Position numbers and translations under genes: made by a program. A DNA stretch of 64,000 nucleotides, taken from DATBJJ01 sp963750915. Its GTDB lineage: Bacteria; Acidobacteriota; Vicinamibacteria; Vicinamibacterales; 2-12-FULL-66-21. A model generated the notes under the pieces. That model searched no databases and had not been told where the DNA came from. It saw only the letters and a list, made by a program, of their open reading frames with translations. The stretch lies in assembly GCA_963750915.1 (NCBI GenBank), contig CAVVSF010000008.1, positions 248,001 to 312,000 of the forward strand. The letters run 5' to 3'. Each line of letters starts with the position of its first letter. The stretch's first letter is position 1. Below, piece after piece: positions 1-9,754 of this stretch.

Positions 1-412
1 GCAGCTCGCGCTTGCGCGCGGCGAGCGCCGCTCGGACCACGGTTTCGCCTCGCGTCACGTCGGCGGTGAAGACGTCGAGCGGGACCTGGTTGATGTCGGG
101 ATGCGAGTAGGTGTGGTTGCCGAGATCGGCGCCGGCGTCGAGCCACAGGTCGAGCACCTGCCGCAGGCCATCCGCGCCCCAGTTCTGCCGCCCTTCGTTC
201 ACGAACCCGATCACCGGGATCTTCTGCTCGCGAAACGGGGCCAGGAGCTGACGTGTCATCTCTGCCACCGCCGCCTGCGTGCGGGGGCCGCCGTCGCCGC
301 CGCGGGGCAGGTCGTCGATCGTGATCGCGACCGATCGTCCCGGGCCTTGTGCGTTCATCGCTGCCGGCAGCGCAACGACCAGCGCGAGTAAAACCGCGGC
401 GAGAACCTTCAT
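1..412 (-). CDS. Polysaccharide deacetylase (NodB family), 5' part only
   Basis: Secreted carbohydrate-esterase-4-type deacetylase, cut by the window edge; the first 137 residues are visible. It begins with a signal peptide (MKVLAAVLLALVVALPAA). The NodB motif 1 appears as AITIDDLP, carrying the catalytic base and metal-binding Asp pair. Motif 2 appears as GNHTYSHPD, which supplies the two zinc-ligand His residues. This family removes N-acetyl groups from peptidoglycan, chitin-like or exopolysaccharide substrates; the substrate cannot be told here. The start is the ATG at 412-410. A -10-like TAGTCT (complement of 419-424) lies only 6 bases upstream and no ribosome site is visible, so the transcript may be leaderless. 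Confidence 0.88.
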   Translation of the reverse strand, partial: MKVLAAVLLALVVALPAAMNAQGPGRSVAITIDDLPRGGDGGPRTQAAVAEMTRQLLAPFREQKIPVIGFVNEGRQNWGADGLRQVLDLWLDAGADLGNHTYSHPDINQVPLDVFTADVTRGETVVRAALAARKREL

Positions 413-490
413 CACGAAAGACTACCAGCGCCGGCGACAAACGGGTGACCTTTGCGTCGGGGCAGGCGCTGCGACTATCTTGAACGGGTC

Positions 491-583
491 ATGCGCATCA
501 CCGTCAGCGGCAGCGGCCCTGGATCCGGGCGCGCCGGTGAGCTCGAAGTCGTCGCCGCCAGTGCCGGAGACATCCGGCCGTGA
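491..583 (+). CDS. Possible 30-residue leader ORF upstream of the methyltransferase
   Basis: A short ATG ORF encodes MRITVSGSGPGSGRAGELEV followed by ten more residues ending in IRP. A TATCTT hexamer at 476-481 would place a transcription start close to its ATG. Its TGA (581-583) overlaps the GTG start of the methyltransferase (580-582) in a GTGA junction, typical of translational coupling. It has no recognisable family. It could be a coupling leader, a decayed gene end or chance. Confidence 0.22.
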   Translation: MRITVSGSGPGSGRAGELEVVAASAGDIRP

Positions 584-1329
584 CCGACACGCTGCGCATG
601 TACGACGAGCTCGCGCCCTGGTGGCCGGTGTTGTCGGCGCCCTCGGACTACGAAGAGGAAGCCACGTTCTACGCTCGCGCGCTGCAGGCGGCGGCGACGG
701 GGCCCCTGCGGCAGGTGCTGGAGCTGGGCAGCGGCGGCGGCAACAACGCGTCGCACATGAAGGCGCACTTCGATCTGGTCCTCGTCGAGCCATCGTCCGG
801 GATGCGCGCCGTCAGCCAGAGCCTCAACCCTGACTGTGAACATGTCGCCGGCGACATGCGCACGGTCCGCCTCGGCCGGGAGTTCGACGGCGTCTTCATC
901 CATGACGCGATCTGTTACATGACGAGCGAAGCGGATCTGCGGCGCGCCATCGATACCGCCTTCGTCCACTGCCGCCCCGGCGGCGTCGGCCTGTTCGCGC
1001 CGGATCACGTCACGGAAACCTTCGCCGCCACGACCGACTGCGGCGGGCACGACGACGGCAACCGCGGCCTCCGCTTCGTCGCGTGGACCTGGGATCCGGA
1101 TCCGGGTGACAGCACCTACACTGTCGATTACGCTTTCCTGCTGCGGTCGCCGGACGGGGCGGTGCGCGTCGAGCACGACCGCCACGTCGAGGGCCTGTTC
1201 AGCCGCGCGACCTGGCTGCGGCTCCTCGCCGAGGCCGGCTTCGCGGCGCGCGTCGTGCCGTTCGATCACTCGGAGCTCGAGCCGGGCTCCTACGAGCTCT
1301 TTGTCGCCACGAAACCGCCGGACCGGTGA
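580..1329 (+). CDS. Class I SAM-dependent methyltransferase
   Basis: A 249-residue cytoplasmic Rossmann-fold methyltransferase. Motif I, VLELGSGGGNN (about residues 47-56), is the SAM-binding glycine loop. An acidic residue (VLVEPS) ends the next strand, and the GDMRTVRL and FDGVFIHDA segments match motifs II and III. The C-terminal half (SRATWLRLLAEAGF) is typical of small-molecule methyltransferases, but the substrate is unknown. The GTG at 580 overlaps the stop of a 30-codon ORF; an ATG at 598 is an alternative start. The ROK-type regulator follows 36 bases downstream on the same strand and may be co-transcribed. Confidence 0.88.
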   Translation: MTDTLRMYDELAPWWPVLSAPSDYEEEATFYARALQAAATGPLRQVLELGSGGGNNASHMKAHFDLVLVEPSSGMRAVSQSLNPDCEHVAGDMRTVRLGREFDGVFIHDAICYMTSEADLRRAIDTAFVHCRPGGVGLFAPDHVTETFAATTDCGGHDDGNRGLRFVAWTWDPDPGDSTYTVDYAFLLRSPDGAVRVEHDRHVEGLFSRATWLRLLAEAGFAARVVPFDHSELEPGSYELFVATKPPDR

Positions 1330-1365
1330 GGGCCGCGGCATGACCGAGCGCGGAGACCATCGACC

Positions 1366-2573
1366 GTGACCAGGCCGCTGACGAGACACAAGCTCGAGGC
1401 GGTGCGGGACCCGGCGCAGCTCCGCCGCCTGAACATGGAGCGTGTGCTGGCGGCGGCGATCGAGCGTGACGTGCCGTTCACGCGATCCGAGCTGATTGAC
1501 GTCACCGGCCTGTCGGCGCCGACGGTCGGCAGCCTCGCCGCCCACCTGATTCGCCTTGGCCTGCTCACCGATCTCGGCGCCGGGCCGTCGCGCGGCGGCC
1601 GCCGGCCGGCGCGCATGGAGTTCAACGCCCGCCACGGCTTTGTCGGCGCGATCGACCTCGGGTCAACGCGAACCCATCTCGGCGTTGCCGATCTCAGGGG
1701 CGAGCTGCTGGCGCGGCGCACCGTCGAAACGGCGCGCGACGAGGCGCCGGAGCGGCTCCTCGAGGGCCTCGCCAACCAGCTGCTCGATCTGCTGCGCGAC
1801 ATCGACGTCCCGGTCGCGAGGGTGCTCGCGGTTGGCGCCGGCGCGCCCGGCGCCGTCGACCCGACACGCGGCATGGTCGTGGCGCTGGTGCCCAACCTGG
1901 CGCAGTGGCACGAAGTGCCGATGGCGGCGCTCCTGCGCACCGCGATCAGTGCCCCGGTCGTCGTCGAGAACGACGTCAACCTCGCCGTCCTCGGCGAGCA
2001 CTGGAAGGGCGCCGCCCGCGGCCACTCGTCGTGCGCCTTCCTCTCCTTCGGCACCGGCATCGGCGCCGGCATCCTCCTCAACGATCAGCTGCACCACGGC
2101 CATCGCTTCCTCGCCGGCGAGATCGGCCTGATGTGCATGGGACCGCAATACGTGGACACGGACTTCGGCGCGCGCGGGTGTCTCGAGACGCTGGCGGGAC
2201 TCGGAGCGCTGCGGAAGCGGTGGCAGCCGGAGAACCAGCCGGCGGCGCGATGGGCCGCCGACCTCGTCGCCGCCGCCGACCGGGGGACGCCGCGGCGCGC
2301 GAGACGGCCGCGGATCTCGTCACCTTCCTCGGCATCGCCACGGCCAACGTCAGCAGCCTGTTCGATCCGTCGATGGTCGTGCTTGGCGGCGCCCTCGTCG
2401 CCGAGGCGCCGGTGATCGTCGACCGCGTGCGCGGGATCGTCGGCCGCATCCTGCCGGCGCCGCCAGAGATCGTCGCCTCCAGCCTCGCCACGGACGCACC
2501 GCTGTGGGGCGCCCTGCTGCTCGCGATCGGCGAGGCGAGGCACCGCGTCCGCGAACAGCTGGCGCGGCGCTGA
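1366..2573 (+). CDS. ROK family transcriptional regulator/sugar kinase, frameshifted
   Basis: A ROK (repressor, ORF, kinase) protein of about 402 residues. An N-terminal winged helix (residues about 20-68, with FTRSELIDVTGLSAPTVGSL) precedes the actin-like sugar-kinase fold: GAIDLGSTRTHLGVADL, the catalytic ENDVN (201-205) and the phosphate loop FGTGIGAG. The usual ROK zinc motif is degenerate: only GARGCLE is kept and the CxCG pair is missing. The frame is lost at the G5 run 2282-2286. One added G would restore RGDAAARETAADLVTFLG and the remaining 90 residues to the TGA at 2571. The total length (3n+2) fits one missing base. It probably controls sugar-related genes. Confidence 0.8.
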
Positions 2574-2577
2574 ACCC

Positions 2578-4257
2578 TTACTTGGCGGGCTGCTGCACGT
2601 CGAGAATCTGGTTCGCCTTCACGCTCGGCAGCGACGTCTTCGTGCCGTCCGGCCACAGCACCTCGAGCGTCTCGACCGTCGTCGCCGCGCCGAGACCAAA
2701 ATGCAGCCGCTTGTCCTCCTGCGAGATGTAGCTGCTGCCGCTCTGCACGAGTCGCCGCTGCGTCCGCGCCGGGCTGCCGCTCTTCGCCGTCACGACCGCG
2801 CCGATGGCGCCGGTGTTCTGGCCGCGTCCCTTCAGCCTGACGATCAGCCAGTTCCCGACCTTCGCCAGCTCGTTGTGCAGAACCTGCGGTGATCCGTCGA
2901 GATCGTTGATGACGACGTCGAGGCGGCCGTCGTTGTCGAGATCGCCGACGGCGAGGCCGCGGCTGGCGCGTTCATCGTTGATCGTCGGACCGTAGCGCGG
3001 GCCGACCTCCTCGAACGTGCCGTTGCCGAGATTGCGGAAGAGCAGCTTGCGCTGCCGGTAGCCCGCCGACGCCCGCAGCCGCGCCTTGTCGAGCTGCGGA
3101 TACACGTGGCCGTTGACGACGATCAGGTCGAGCAGCGAATCGTTGTCGTAGTCGAAGAACGCGTTGCCCCAGCCGACGAACGGCAGGCTGACCGCCGCCG
3201 TCCGCGAGCGGAACGAGGCGTCGGTGAAATGGCTGCCGTCGTTGTGATACAGCGCGTTGTACTCTTCCGAGAAGTTCGTCACCCAGAGGCTGAAGCGGCC
3301 CGAGAGATCGTAGTCGCCGACGGCCACGCCCATGCTGCCCTGCTCGGCGCCGTCCTCGCTGACGGCGACACCCATCGGGAACGCCGACTCCTTGAACGTG
3401 CCGTCCTTCTGATTGATGTAAAGGAAGTTCGCCGTCGAATCGTTGGCGACGTAGAGATCCGGCCAACCGTCCTCGTTGACGTCGAACCAGGCGATGCCGA
3501 GCCCGAAGTACTCCTTCGGATCGGCAACCCCCGCTTTCTGGCTGACGTCCGTGAAACGGCCGTTGCCCTCGTTGCGGAAGAGGAAGTCGGACTCGCCGGG
3601 CAGCCCGCGCGGGCCGCACTGCACGGCGATGCCGCGGTACTCGCAGGTCTTGTCCTTGCCGAACTGCGGCAGGTTCTTCAGGTCGATCTTGACGTAGCGG
3701 CTGACGAAGAGATCGAGGTCGCCATCACGATCGTAGTCGGCGAAGCCGCAGCCCGCCGACCAGCCGCCGACCGCTACCCCCGCCGCCGCGGTGACGTCGG
3801 TGAACGCCGTGCCGCCGTTGTTGCGATAGAGCTTGTTGCCGTCGAGGGCGGTTACGTACAGGTCCTCCCAGCCGTCGCCGTCGACGTCGGCCGTGCACAC
3901 GCCCATGCCCCAGCCCGGATGGCCGACGCCGGCACGGTCGGTGACGTCTTCGAACCTGTTGCTACCAAGGTTGCGGTAGAGCTCGCTTCGGGCCGACTTC
4001 GGATCGCCGGCGGTGTCGACGGTCAGGGAGTTGACGAAGTAGATGTCCAGCCGGCCGTCGTTGTCGAAGTCGAAGAGCGCGACCCCGCCGCTCATCGACT
4101 CGACGATGTACTTCTTCTCGGGCGCAGCATGATGCGTGAACGTGATGCCGATCGCCTTGGTGATGTCGCGGAACAGGACCTCGGCCGGCCCCGGCTGCGC
4201 CCGCGGGCTGACGAGGACGACGGCGATGAATAGCGCGGTCAGCGCGGCTCGCGGCAC
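2578..4257 (-). CDS. CRTAC1/ASPIC-UnbV FG-GAP repeat protein
   Basis: Secreted 559-residue beta-propeller protein. A short signal peptide (ALTALFIAVVLVSPRA) is followed by at least six FG-GAP blades with calcium-binding Asp clusters: DFDNDGRLD, DVDGDGWEDLY, DYDRDGDLD, DVNEDGWPDLY, DYDNDSLLD and DLDNDGRLD. The C-terminus is an ASPIC/UnbV domain (WLIVRLKGRGQNTGAIGA, then VLWPDGTK). The family is common in Acidobacteriota and Planctomycetota and its biochemical role is unknown; surface adhesion or carbohydrate binding is often suggested. It is the last gene of a four-gene operon. Its GTG start overlaps the preceding TAG by one base. Confidence 0.93.
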   Translation of the reverse strand: MPRAALTALFIAVVLVSPRAQPGPAEVLFRDITKAIGITFTHHAAPEKKYIVESMSGGVALFDFDNDGRLDIYFVNSLTVDTAGDPKSARSELYRNLGSNRFEDVTDRAGVGHPGWGMGVCTADVDGDGWEDLYVTALDGNKLYRNNGGTAFTDVTAAAGVAVGGWSAGCGFADYDRDGDLDLFVSRYVKIDLKNLPQFGKDKTCEYRGIAVQCGPRGLPGESDFLFRNEGNGRFTDVSQKAGVADPKEYFGLGIAWFDVNEDGWPDLYVANDSTANFLYINQKDGTFKESAFPMGVAVSEDGAEQGSMGVAVGDYDLSGRFSLWVTNFSEEYNALYHNDGSHFTDASFRSRTAAVSLPFVGWGNAFFDYDNDSLLDLIVVNGHVYPQLDKARLRASAGYRQRKLLFRNLGNGTFEEVGPRYGPTINDERASRGLAVGDLDNDGRLDVVINDLDGSPQVLHNELAKVGNWLIVRLKGRGQNTGAIGAVVTAKSGSPARTQRRLVQSGSSYISQEDKRLHFGLGAATTVETLEVLWPDGTKTSLPSVKANQILDVQQPAK

Positions 4258-5291
4258 TACTGGTGATCCTTCTTGTTGGGCACGGCCTTCTTCGGTGCCG
4301 GTGTGGACGCGCGGCCCGGCGGGCCGGCGGGCGCCAGGGTACCGCCAGCGCGAAGCTCGCGGATCCGCTCCGCCTGCTCGCGCAGCTTCGCCTGATACAG
4401 ATCGACATACTTCCTGGCTTCGGCGTCGTCGCCCAGCCGGGCGTAGACGAGGCTCAGCTGATACATCCCCTTCGGTGAGTCGGGGTCGGCAGCGATTGAC
4501 TTGAGGAGCGCGTCACGCGCACCCCGGTATTCTCTGCGCTCCATCAACACCAGGCCCGCGACGAGCTGCGCCGTCGAGTTAGTTGGCGATCGTTCGAGCG
4601 CGGCAGCAGCGCGTTTCGCCGCCGACTCGTACTCGCCGAGTCCGGCTTCCGCTTCTGCCAGCGCCGCAACAGCCTCGACCGACTCCGGCTCCAGCTCGAG
4701 ACTGTGAATCAGGGCGGCCCTCGCCTCCGTAAAGAGCTTGCGGTTGTTGAGCGCGAGGCCGAGGGCCAGGAGCGTCAGCGGCCGCTCCGGTTCGAGCCGA
4801 TCGGCTTCCGCGAGGGCGTCGGCCGCCCCCGGCATGTCGCCGATCGCCATCAGGCCGACGCCGAGCAGGTAGTGATAGGCAGCGACCGAAGGGCACATCC
4901 GCGTCAACGCCTGCAGCGCGATGACACCAGGCATCGGCTGCTTGACCGTCAGCGCCAGCTGCGAGAACGCGTCGAGGACTTCCTCCGAGTTGGGCGCGAG
5001 GACGCGCGCCTTGCCGAGGGTTGTCATCGCCGCCTGCAGCTGCCGGGCGCGGACCTCGAGCCGCGCCAGGGCCAGATATGCCTGCACCGACTGGTGCTTG
5101 TCGCCGGCGGTACGAAACAGCGTCATCGCCTCGGCGTCGCGGCCGGCCTTCTGCGCCGCGGCCGCCTGGGCGAGCACCGCCGCGCGATCATCGGGACGCG
5201 GCGCCGGCTTGACGCCGCCGGTCTGCGCCGTGAGAGCGACAGGCGTCATGCACAGGGCAAGCATCGCGGCCGCTGCAGGCAGCCCTCTCAC
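4257..5291 (-). CDS. Secreted TPR-repeat protein
   Basis: A 344-residue protein with a signal peptide (MLALCMTPVALTAQ) and about six to seven tetratricopeptide repeats, recognisable from recurring A-x8-A and P patterns such as GMYQLSLVYARLGDDAEARKY. It ends in a Lys- and Pro-rich tail (residues about 320-344). TPRs mediate protein-protein contacts, so it probably scaffolds a periplasmic complex with the neighbouring TPR and FG-GAP proteins. The GTG start overlaps the stop of the upstream TPR gene by four bases (GTGA), so the two are translationally coupled. Confidence 0.87.
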   Translation of the reverse strand: MRGLPAAAAMLALCMTPVALTAQTGGVKPAPRPDDRAAVLAQAAAAQKAGRDAEAMTLFRTAGDKHQSVQAYLALARLEVRARQLQAAMTTLGKARVLAPNSEEVLDAFSQLALTVKQPMPGVIALQALTRMCPSVAAYHYLLGVGLMAIGDMPGAADALAEADRLEPERPLTLLALGLALNNRKLFTEARAALIHSLELEPESVEAVAALAEAEAGLGEYESAAKRAAAALERSPTNSTAQLVAGLVLMERREYRGARDALLKSIAADPDSPKGMYQLSLVYARLGDDAEARKYVDLYQAKLREQAERIRELRAGGTLAPAGPPGRASTPAPKKAVPNKKDHQ

Positions 5292-7549
5292 TGCGCTCCC
5301 CCGCGCTGCTTTGCTTTCAGCCGCTGGTAGCTCTCGAACGCCTCCGTCGCGAGCTCGGTGCGCCCGAGACGCTGGTAGGCCTGCCCGAGCTGATAGTGAA
5401 TGTTCGCGTCTTCCGGCGCGATGCGGGCCGCAGCCTCGAGGTGGGCGAGCGCGGCATCGGCATCGCCGCGCGCGAGCAGGATCTTGCCGAACAGGTAGCG
5501 CGCGTCGGCATAGTCCGGTCGTGCCGCAACAATGGTCCGCAGCTCGCGCAGCGCCTCATCGCTCTTGCCATCGAGATCGAGGACGATCGCGAGCGTGTTC
5601 CGCGCCTGGAGGTTGCCGGGGTTGGCGGTGAGCTCCGCGCGCAACGCCGTCGCCGCCTCCGGCAGCTTGCCCTGGCGCATGTAGATATCGCCGAGCGACG
5701 CGTTCGCCTCGGGCACCGTCGATCGCAGTTCGAGCGCGCGCCGCAGCGACGTGACGGCGGCGTCGTAGTCGCCGCGCGCCGCGTGAATCTGGCCGATGAC
5801 GACGTTGAGCTCGGGCACGTCGGGATGCTCGGCGATGACCCGCGAGAAGATCTTCTCGGCCTCGTCGGTGCGGTCGCTGCGGACGAGCGCCAGCCCGTAG
5901 GCGTACTGGAGCGACGGATCTTTCGGTAACGAGGGATCGGCTCGCAGCAGCTCCGCCGCCCGGCCGTACTCGCCGGTGTTCAACGACGCCATCGCCAGCA
6001 TCCGGCGAACGTCGGCGTTCTGCGGCTGGCCCTCGCTGGCGCGCGCCAGCGCCGGTAGTGCCTTGGCGAACTGCGCGGCGTTGAAGTAGGCGACGCCGAG
6101 GGAGTACTGCAGCTGGGGAAAGTCGGGAACGAGGCTGGCGGCATGTTCGAACTGCTCGGCAGCGCGCTCGAAGCGTGACGCCTGCGCCTGCATGATGCCG
6201 AGATTCAGGTAGGTGCGCGCCAGCGTCGTCTGCACCCGCTGCTGGAGGTCGGCGCGCTCGCTCTCGCCGAGGGCGTCGAACCCGGCGATGCCGAGCGGCA
6301 GCGCGGCAGGTGAACCAGCGTCGCCGCTGTCGGCCATGAACCGCGCCAGCTGATCGCGCTCGCTCGCCGCCTGCGCGACCGACAGGCGCTGCGCTTCCGC
6401 GAACTGCGTGTCCGCTTCGGCAGTCGCCCCCGTCGCCCGCAGCGCCATCGCCAGCTGGTAGTGCACCGAGCGCCGGCGCACGTCGGGAGCCCCGGAGGCG
6501 GCCGCGGTCCTGCCCGCGAGGTCGAGCGCGCGCCGCAGTGAGGCAACGGCAGCCGCCGCATCGCCCTGCGCCAGCTGGCAGCGCCCGAGATAGAGCCAGG
6601 CGTCATACGACGGCGACGGCACCTTGATCGACCGCTCGAGCAGCGGCCGCGCCTCGTCGTAGCGGCGCGCCTCGACCAGGACGACGCCGAGCCGCAGTGT
6701 CGCCAACGGATCGTCCGGGGTGATCTGCAGCTCCTTCTTGAACTCGGCGATCGCTTCGTCGAGCCGGACGACGCCTTCTTCGAGGATGGCGCTACTGCCC
6801 AGGTAATAGTGAGCCCGCCGCACCCTCGGGTTCAGCTTCAACGCCCGCTGCAGCGCCGCACGGGCGCGATGGTACTGCTGGAAATCGCGATAGGTCCGGC
6901 CGATGAGGACGTGGGTTTCGGCACCCGGCCGCGCCGCTGCGACCTTCGCGAAGAGCGCGTCGGCCGCGGCCGTTTTCTTGACCCGGAGATAACCCGACGC
7001 CAGCGCGAACTGCAGTTCGGGATCGTCGGACTCGAGTGTCGCCGCTTCGTCGAGCTCCTGCGCCGCCTGCTCGGGCTTACCGGTCGCGACCAGGGCCTGG
7101 GCGAGCGTGAGGCGCAACTGCATGTCGCGCGGCGACGCCGACACCGTCTTCGTCAACGTTTCGACGGCCCGGTCGCCGTCGCCTGATTGCAGCTGCACGA
7201 TACCGAGCGACTGCATCGCGACCCGGTTCTCGACCGACGACGAAGTCGCGCGTTCGAACGCCTGGAGCGCTTCCGGCAGACGGCCGTTGGCGACGTGCAG
7301 CGCTCCGACCAGCATCCAGCCGTGCATCAGCGCATTGCGGTAGAGACTTTCGGCGATTTGGAGCTCACCGAGCTTGAGGCTCGCCTCGGCGGCCGCCGTC
7401 GTTCGATCGAGCGCCTCCGTCGCCTCGCGGACCTGGGCGTCGAGTCGTCCCGAGCCCGTCAGCAGCGCGGCGGTCACGAGGCAGACGACGCACGACGTTA
7501 GCGTGCGCGCGGTGCGTCGAGCGATCGATCTCGCCATCCTTCGCGCCAT
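5288..7549 (-). CDS. Large TPR-repeat protein
   Basis: A 753-residue protein made almost wholly of tetratricopeptide repeats, about sixteen of them, with typical A-x-L-G and P spacing. The N-terminal SCVVCLVTAALLTGSGRL segment is a signal peptide or membrane anchor. The reading frame is open further upstream, but those residues belong to the neighbouring gene read out of frame. I place the start at the ATG 7549, one base past the stop of the upstream sulfatase-like gene. Together with the 4-base and 1-base overlaps downstream this makes a strict operon with shared function, probably assembly of an envelope complex. Confidence 0.87.
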   Translation of the reverse strand: MARRMARSIARRTARTLTSCVVCLVTAALLTGSGRLDAQVREATEALDRTTAAAEASLKLGELQIAESLYRNALMHGWMLVGALHVANGRLPEALQAFERATSSSVENRVAMQSLGIVQLQSGDGDRAVETLTKTVSASPRDMQLRLTLAQALVATGKPEQAAQELDEAATLESDDPELQFALASGYLRVKKTAAADALFAKVAAARPGAETHVLIGRTYRDFQQYHRARAALQRALKLNPRVRRAHYYLGSSAILEEGVVRLDEAIAEFKKELQITPDDPLATLRLGVVLVEARRYDEARPLLERSIKVPSPSYDAWLYLGRCQLAQGDAAAAVASLRRALDLAGRTAAASGAPDVRRRSVHYQLAMALRATGATAEADTQFAEAQRLSVAQAASERDQLARFMADSGDAGSPAALPLGIAGFDALGESERADLQQRVQTTLARTYLNLGIMQAQASRFERAAEQFEHAASLVPDFPQLQYSLGVAYFNAAQFAKALPALARASEGQPQNADVRRMLAMASLNTGEYGRAAELLRADPSLPKDPSLQYAYGLALVRSDRTDEAEKIFSRVIAEHPDVPELNVVIGQIHAARGDYDAAVTSLRRALELRSTVPEANASLGDIYMRQGKLPEAATALRAELTANPGNLQARNTLAIVLDLDGKSDEALRELRTIVAARPDYADARYLFGKILLARGDADAALAHLEAAARIAPEDANIHYQLGQAYQRLGRTELATEAFESYQRLKAKQRGGAQ

Positions 7550-7550
7550 C

Positions 7551-9707
7551 TTAACGCCGTTCGCTGCTGAGCCAGGCGCGGGCACGGGCCGCGTCTTCCG
7601 CGTACCTGGGCGACGCCAGCTCGGCGAAGAGCGCGATGTACGGACGGGCGTCGTCCGGGCGGGAGCGGCGCACGAGTGAGAGACCGACGGCGAGAAGTGC
7701 CGGCGCTTCGTTCGCGTCCAGCGCGACCGCGCGCCGCCAGTGCGCCAGCGATTCGTCGCGCTTGCCTTCCTCGGCCGCGAGCGCGGCGAGGGAGCTGTGA
7801 GCACGGGCCAGTTCGGGGTTCAGGCTCAGCGCCTTCTCGAACGCCTGGCGGGCCCGGGGCATCTCGTTCGCCATCAGATCGATGGTACCGGCGGTCACGA
7901 GCAGGTTCGTGTTGGAGGGATCGGCGCCGGAGGCCCGGCCGATGACGTCGCGCGCGGCGGCGAAGCTGCCCGCTCGCGCCTGCGCCAGCGCCAGGGCCAC
8001 GAGCACCTGGACGTCCGCGTCGGGCGCGGCGGCAAACGGCTGCAGCAGTTCGACGGCGTCGCGCGGCTGGTTCGCCGCCGTCAGGTAGGCACCGAGCAGA
8101 GATGCCGATTCCGCGTCGCCCGGATGTGCCGCGAGCGATTGCCGCAGCGTCGCAATCGCCGGCTCGAGCTCTCCCGCCTCGCGCTGGAGGTGCGCGAGCT
8201 GGAGCAGCGCTATCCTCATCTCCGGCCGCTCGGCGACGAGCGTCTTGGCGCGCGAGAGAGCGTCGCGCAACCGGCCCTGCAGGTAGAGCCCGACGATCTC
8301 CTGCAGTTGGTTCTCGATACTGATGAGACGCTTGGGGTCATCGGCGTCGGTATAGACCTTCTTCGGCGGCGCCCCCGAGGACGACGACGAAACGTAGCCG
8401 AGCGCGCGCAGGCGCTCCCGCACCTCGGGTGTTTCGTCCGCACGGGTGACGTCGCCGCCGCCGAACATCCGCAGCAGCGCCCGCCGCTCGTCGATCTCCT
8501 GCGGCCGCGACGGCGCCAGGTTCGTCTGCTCCATCGGATCGCGGCGGAGGTCGTAGAGCTCGGGGATCGGCAAGTCGATGTATTTCATCCCCTTCGACAC
8601 AACGCCGCTGAGCGGCGCCCAGCCGCGATTCAGCGTCCCCGACAGCGCCTCGAAATAAGTTACGGCTTCGTCATTCCGCTGTTGATTGAGCGCGGCGAGC
8701 GTCCGTCCACGCAGGCCCTCGACCGGCCGCTGCCCGATCGCGTCGAGGATCATCGGCACGATATCGATGTGCGCCGCCTCGGCCTCGACGACGCGGGCGC
8801 GGAGGCGCGGCGGGTAATGAACGATGAGCGGGACCCTGAGTCCGGCCTCGTAGGCGAAGATGCCGTGCGTCGCCTCGCCGTGATCGCCGAGCGACTCGCC
8901 GTGATCGGAGGTCAGCACGACGAGGGTGTCCGACGCGCCGCCGGCATCGAGGATCGGCTGCAGCAGCGGCGCCAGCGCGGCATCTGTCGCCGCGACTTCG
9001 CCTGTGTACGCATCGGATCCGAACCTGGACGCGTACGGTTCCGGCGGCGCGTAAGGATAGTGCGGCTCGTAGAGGTGGACCCAGGCGAACCAGGACGCGC
9101 CGTCCTTCCGCCGCTCGCCGGTCCAGCGCACCGCCGCGGATACGGTCGCGACGCCGCTCCGCTCCTGCTCGAGGAATGCCGGCCGCGGCGTCGCGTCCAC
9201 GAACCCGTCGTCATACACGTCGAACCCGCGAGCCAGGCCGAAGCGCGAGTCGAGGGGAAAGGCGCTGATGAACGCGCCGGTTTGAAACCCGTGCTCCTTC
9301 AACATCGTCGCCAGCGTCGGGTAGCTCGCGGCGAGTCGGAAACCGGCATTGTCGCGGACGCCGTGGTCGGGCGGCAGCCTGCCGGTGAGGATGTTGGCAT
9401 GTGACGGCAGCGTCAACACGTTGTGAGCGCGAGCGGTGGCGAACCTGATGCCGCCGGCGGCGAGGCGATCGATCCCGGGCGTCGCCGCGGACGAGCTGCC
9501 GTATGCGCCGACTGCGTCCGCACGAAGCGTGTCGATTGTCACGAGGAGGATGTGTCGCGGCGGTGCACCCCGCGGGCGCATTGCGCTCCAGGCAAACGTG
9601 GCGACCACACCGGCGACCGCCAGCCCGACCAGGACGGGTAGCGCCCGCCGGCGCCGCTTCGCTGGCGCAACCGGTTGATTTCTGGTCTTTTTCGCGGGTT
9701 TGGGCAT
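7551..9707 (-). CDS. Alkaline-phosphatase-superfamily (sulfatase-like) protein with C-terminal TPRs
   Basis: A 718-residue membrane-anchored protein. A single N-terminal helix (about 22-43) follows a basic stretch. The catalytic domain spans about 50-440, with metal-ligand motifs TIDTLRAD and TSDHGESLGDHG. About six TPRs follow, from about residue 480. True sulfatases carry C/S-x-P-S-R, in which the first residue becomes formylglycine. Here the site reads T99-L-P-S-H103, so no formylglycine can form. A Thr nucleophile is used by lipoteichoic-acid synthases and phosphoethanolamine transferases of the same superfamily, so a phosphotransferase or phosphodiesterase role is more likely than sulfatase. 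It heads the four-gene operon and is divergent from the TonB receptor. Confidence 0.87.
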   Translation of the reverse strand: MPKPAKKTRNQPVAPAKRRRRALPVLVGLAVAGVVATFAWSAMRPRGAPPRHILLVTIDTLRADAVGAYGSSSAATPGIDRLAAGGIRFATARAHNVLTLPSHANILTGRLPPDHGVRDNAGFRLAASYPTLATMLKEHGFQTGAFISAFPLDSRFGLARGFDVYDDGFVDATPRPAFLEQERSGVATVSAAVRWTGERRKDGASWFAWVHLYEPHYPYAPPEPYASRFGSDAYTGEVAATDAALAPLLQPILDAGGASDTLVVLTSDHGESLGDHGEATHGIFAYEAGLRVPLIVHYPPRLRARVVEAEAAHIDIVPMILDAIGQRPVEGLRGRTLAALNQQRNDEAVTYFEALSGTLNRGWAPLSGVVSKGMKYIDLPIPELYDLRRDPMEQTNLAPSRPQEIDERRALLRMFGGGDVTRADETPEVRERLRALGYVSSSSSGAPPKKVYTDADDPKRLISIENQLQEIVGLYLQGRLRDALSRAKTLVAERPEMRIALLQLAHLQREAGELEPAIATLRQSLAAHPGDAESASLLGAYLTAANQPRDAVELLQPFAAAPDADVQVLVALALAQARAGSFAAARDVIGRASGADPSNTNLLVTAGTIDLMANEMPRARQAFEKALSLNPELARAHSSLAALAAEEGKRDESLAHWRRAVALDANEAPALLAVGLSLVRRSRPDDARPYIALFAELASPRYAEDAARARAWLSSERR

Positions 9708-9754
9708 CCGTCCTGGGGCAGACCCTCGCCTATCTGGTCAGGAAGGGAGCTGGC

